DNA of 64,000 nt, from the NCBI GenBank assembly GCA_029783825.1, contig JAREIK010000522.1, positions 19,684 to 83,683 on the forward strand, written 5' to 3'. Positions 60,539-64,000 of the stretch are shown one piece after another. Position 1 is the stretch's first letter. Each line of letters begins with the position of its first letter. This stretch comes from Sapria himalayana. Lineage: Eukaryota > Streptophyta > Magnoliopsida > Malpighiales > Rafflesiaceae. Made by a program: the position numbers and the translations under genes. The notes under the pieces were generated by a model that had not been told where the DNA came from, ran no database searches, and saw nothing but the letters and a program-made list of their open reading frames with translations.

Positions 60539-63500
60539 ATAGATTTATGGATAGATAGATCAATAGAAAAACATTTAAATAGTTAGACAAATATATAGTA
60601 ACATAGATTTATATATAGACATATAGTCATATAAAGAAATAGATAGCTTGATAGATAGGCATAAAAATATATAGACCAATAAATAGATAATAGATTGACA
60701 TTATACAAATGGATATATAGATAGATAGATAGAGCCTAAAATATATAGACAGATAGACATATAAATAATTAGAAAGAGAGATAGAAATAAAATAGATTGA
60801 TATGTTGACAGATAGAATGATAAATAGATAGATAGATTGATAGAAAGATGTATAGATAGATAGATAGATAAACATATAGATATAAAAAAATAGATAGATA
60901 GACACATAAACATATATATAGATACTCAGATAAATAGACTAATAGACAGATAGAAAATATATAGTTCAATAGTTAGATAGATATATAGATAGATAGATAG
61001 ATAGACATATAGATAGAATTTACATATAAAAAGATAGAAAATTAGTTAGATAGATTGATGGAAAAATAAATAGATATATAGATAAATAGATAGATAAATA
61101 GGAAAATAGATAGATAGAAAGAATGATAGATAGATAGTTAGTTAGGAAAATAGATCAATAGAGAGAATGATAGATAGATAGATATATACACAGATAGAAC
61201 AATATAAAGATAGATACTTAAATAAATAGATATATTTGACTTATAAACTGATAGACTAATAGACTAATAGATATTCAGATAATTATACAGATAAATAGAT
61301 ATTTGGATACACAAATAGATAGTTAGACAAATAGATAAATAGATAAATAGATATATAGACAGATAGATAGATAGATTGACATATAGACTAATAAACTAAT
61401 AAATAAAAGATAGTTAGATAGTTAGACAGATAGATAGATCAAAAGATAGATAGTTACATAGATAGATAGATTGACAAAAACAAATATACAAATAGATAAA
61501 TAGATAGATAAATAGATATATATAGATATATATATATAGCTAGATAGATAGATAGATAGGCAGATAGACATATAGATAGATAGATCAACATATAGATAGA
61601 TAGATCGATCGACATATAGATAGATAGACACATAGATAGATAAATAGTTAGTTAGTTAAATCAATTAATAGATACATAGTCATATTGATATATTGATAGG
61701 TAGATAGACAAATAGCCATTTGAAGAGAGGTAGATATATACATCGATATATAGATATATAGATATATATACAAATATATAGATAAATTGATAGACATATA
61801 AATAATTAGATAAATAGACAAATAGATAGAGAAAAAGATATATACATAAATATATAGATAAATATATAATAGATAGATAGATAGACATATAGACACATAG
61901 ATAGATATATAGATAGACAAATAAACTAAATAGATAGATATACAGATAGACAGATAGATATATTGATAGACAAAAGGATAGATAGAGAGATAGAAAGAAA
62001 GATAGACAGCGAGATATATAGATAACTAGATAGTTTTATTGATTAATAGATAAAAAATGATAGATAGATAGATAGAAAAATAGATATAGAGATAGATAGA
62101 CAAAAAGTTAGATAGATAGATAAATATATATAGAAAGATAGATAAAAAGACAAATAATAGATATATGGATAGATAGATATATAGATAGATAGATTGATTA
62201 ATCGATAGATAGATATATTGATTGATAGATAGGCTGATAGACAAACATACAAATAGACAAACATACAAATAGACAAACAGATAGATAGAAAACTAGATTG
62301 ACAGCTAGAAAAAAAGATAGACTGATAGACTAATAGACATTTATAGAGATAGATAGATAGTTAGTTAGACAGACAAACAGCTAGATAGATAGACATCTAG
62401 ACACATAGACATATATACAAATATATAGATATATAGAGAGATAGAGAGATTTATAGAAACATAGACATAAAGATACATATAATGATAAATAGATTCACAA
62501 ATAGAAAAATATACTTATAGACTAATAGACAACTAGACGAATAGATAATTAGATAATTACATAAAGAGACACATAGACAAATAGTCATATATATATATAT
62601 ATATATATAGACACATAGAAATATATAAATAGACAAATAGATAAATAGATAGCTAGATATATAGATAGGCAGATATATAAATAATAGATAGATAGATAGA
62701 TACTTAGATAGATAGATAGATAGATAAATAGATAGAAAGACTGATAGATAGATAGATAGATAGATAAATAAATTGATTGATTGATAAAAAGCAGATAAAT
62801 AGACAGACATACATATAGATAGATAGTTAAAAAGATATGTAGAGATAAAATATATATAGATAGATAGATAAATTATAGGATAGATAGATATAAAGATAAA
62901 CATAAATATGGCTTGGCAAATAGATAGATAACAAGATAGAGAGATAGAAAGAAAGATATATAGACATATTGATAGATATAAAGCTCTATATATTGATAAA
63001 TAGATAGATCGACAAATAAAGAGATAAATAGATAGATAGATAAAAAGATAGATAGATAGACAGATTTTTAGATAGCCAGATAGACACATAGACAGATAGA
63101 TAGATAGATAGATAGATATACAGATAGATAGATATGTAGATAGATAAATAGACAACTACTCATACGTATAGATATGCACTTAAATACATAGCTAGATAGA
63201 TATCAAATAGATATATATCAGATAGGTAGACATATAAAAAGATAGATAGATAAAAAGATACATAAATAGACATATAGATAGATAGATAATAAGATTGATA
63301 AATACCTAGATATAATAATAGGCAGATATACAAATAAACAAATAGACATATACATAGATAAAAAGAAATATAGATAGATAGATTGACAAATCAAAAGTTA
63401 GATAAATAAATTGATAGATAGATATATAGATAGATAAATACATAGATAGATAGATATACATATATGAAAATTTATAAATGGGAAGATATAAAGATAGATA

Positions 63501-64000
63501 AATATATAGGTAGATAGACAAATAGAAAGATAGGTAGATTGATTAAAACATAGACAGAGAGATAGTTAAATATGTACATAGATAGATAGTTAGTCAAATA
63601 GATTAATAGATAGATAGTCAGATAGACATATAAATAGATAGACAGATAATTAGATAAGAATATAAGTAGATATATAGATAGATATATAGATAAATACATA
63701 AATATATAGATAAATAGTTAGATAGCTAAGTATTTTGTTAGAAGTAAATAGATAGATAGATAGATATATATGGGGATAGATAAATAAACAAATAATAGAT
63801 ATATAGATAGATAGACAAATATATATACATAAATATAGATAGATAGAGAAATAGAAAGATAGATAGATAGATAGATTGATTGATTGATAGACTAATAGAT
63901 ATATAGATAGATTTATAGATTTATAGATATAAAGATATATAAATAGATAAATAGATAGAGAGGAAGGGAGATAGATATATAGATAGATAGATAGATATAT
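58263..64000 (-). repeat. GATA/GACA array V (continues past window end)
   Basis: The same imperfect GATA array as array IV, in the same orientation, interrupted from it by the LTR remnant. It contains a CA-rich run (about 58,938-59,000, CACACA with CACAGCACACACC interruptions) and (TA)n runs near 60,509-60,540 and 62,587-62,610. Long minus-strand frames are Ser-Ile-Tyr-Leu repeat products. Confidence 0.97.

Noticed and set aside
41114..63699. Many minus-strand open frames of 60-239 codons rich in Ser-Ile-Tyr-Leu.
   Set aside because: Same repeat artefact on the complementary strand of the GATA arrays.
7004..64000. The regular tetranucleotide arrays considered as a CRISPR-like or telomeric array.
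   Set aside because: There is no constant repeat with unique spacers and no TTTAGGG-type telomere unit. They are imperfect GATA/GACA microsatellites in a plant nuclear context.

Overview
The window is AT-rich nuclear DNA from a flowering plant. The evidence is an egg-cell-secreted EC1-type gene relic, a phragmoplast kinesin-12 relic, a P-type PPR relic, and plant-type CACTA (En/Spm) transposase genes with the plant-specific domain set Transpos_assoc, Tnp2, DUF4218, DUF4216 and Transposase_24. I cannot name the species. I see no intact host gene, and every coding segment I recognise carries stops, frameshifts or truncation. This is heterochromatin-like DNA built from three things: CACTA transposons, host-gene fragments inside them, and very large imperfect GATA/GACA (TATC/TGTC) simple-repeat arrays.

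Layout. 1-7,003: the 3' part of a CACTA element (element A) with a Ty3/Gypsy integrase relic, fragments of cohesin SCC3/STAG and of RNA cytidine acetyltransferase (NAT10/KRE33), palindromic minisatellites, two copies of a ~230 bp repeat and a canonical CACTA terminus. 7,004-10,210: TATC array I. 10,211-30,484: element B, a 20.3 kb CACTA-ended insertion bounded by ~2 kb inverted arms. Element B holds an EC1 pseudogene, a PPR pseudogene, and a second A-type segment (to 20,105) with the same SCC3-NAT10 pair plus SmF and kinesin-12 fragments. It also holds unidentified exon-like pieces and a decayed minus-strand tnp2. 30,485-32,365: TATC array II, best read as the continuation of array I split by element B. 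32,366-42,292: element C, a plus-strand tnp2 plus tnpA pair (decayed, 5' truncated). It is followed by three tandem ~0.8-1.7 kb units, each with a GC-rich imperfect triplet tract, a palindromic minisatellite and the 230 bp repeat; the last unit is interrupted by GATA array III. 42,293-55,085: GATA array IV. 55,086-58,262: a Copia-like LTR with primer-binding site and partial internal region but no gag-pol. 58,263-64,000: GATA array V, running off the window.

How it fits together. The captured host fragments keep exon-intron order and splice sites, so they were picked up as genomic DNA (Pack-CACTA style) rather than as mRNA copies. The shared SCC3-NAT10 block in two elements points to one capture followed by transposition or duplication. 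The simple-repeat arrays abut CACTA termini, interrupt a transposase reading frame and interrupt a CACTA repeat. They also change strand orientation across element C. The arrays and the transposons have therefore shaped each other, and at least array III looks as if it grew in place from a GATA-like seed inside the transposon. The long Ser-Ile-Tyr-Leu and Tyr-Met-Tyr-Ile reading frames are products of the repeats and are not annotated as genes.
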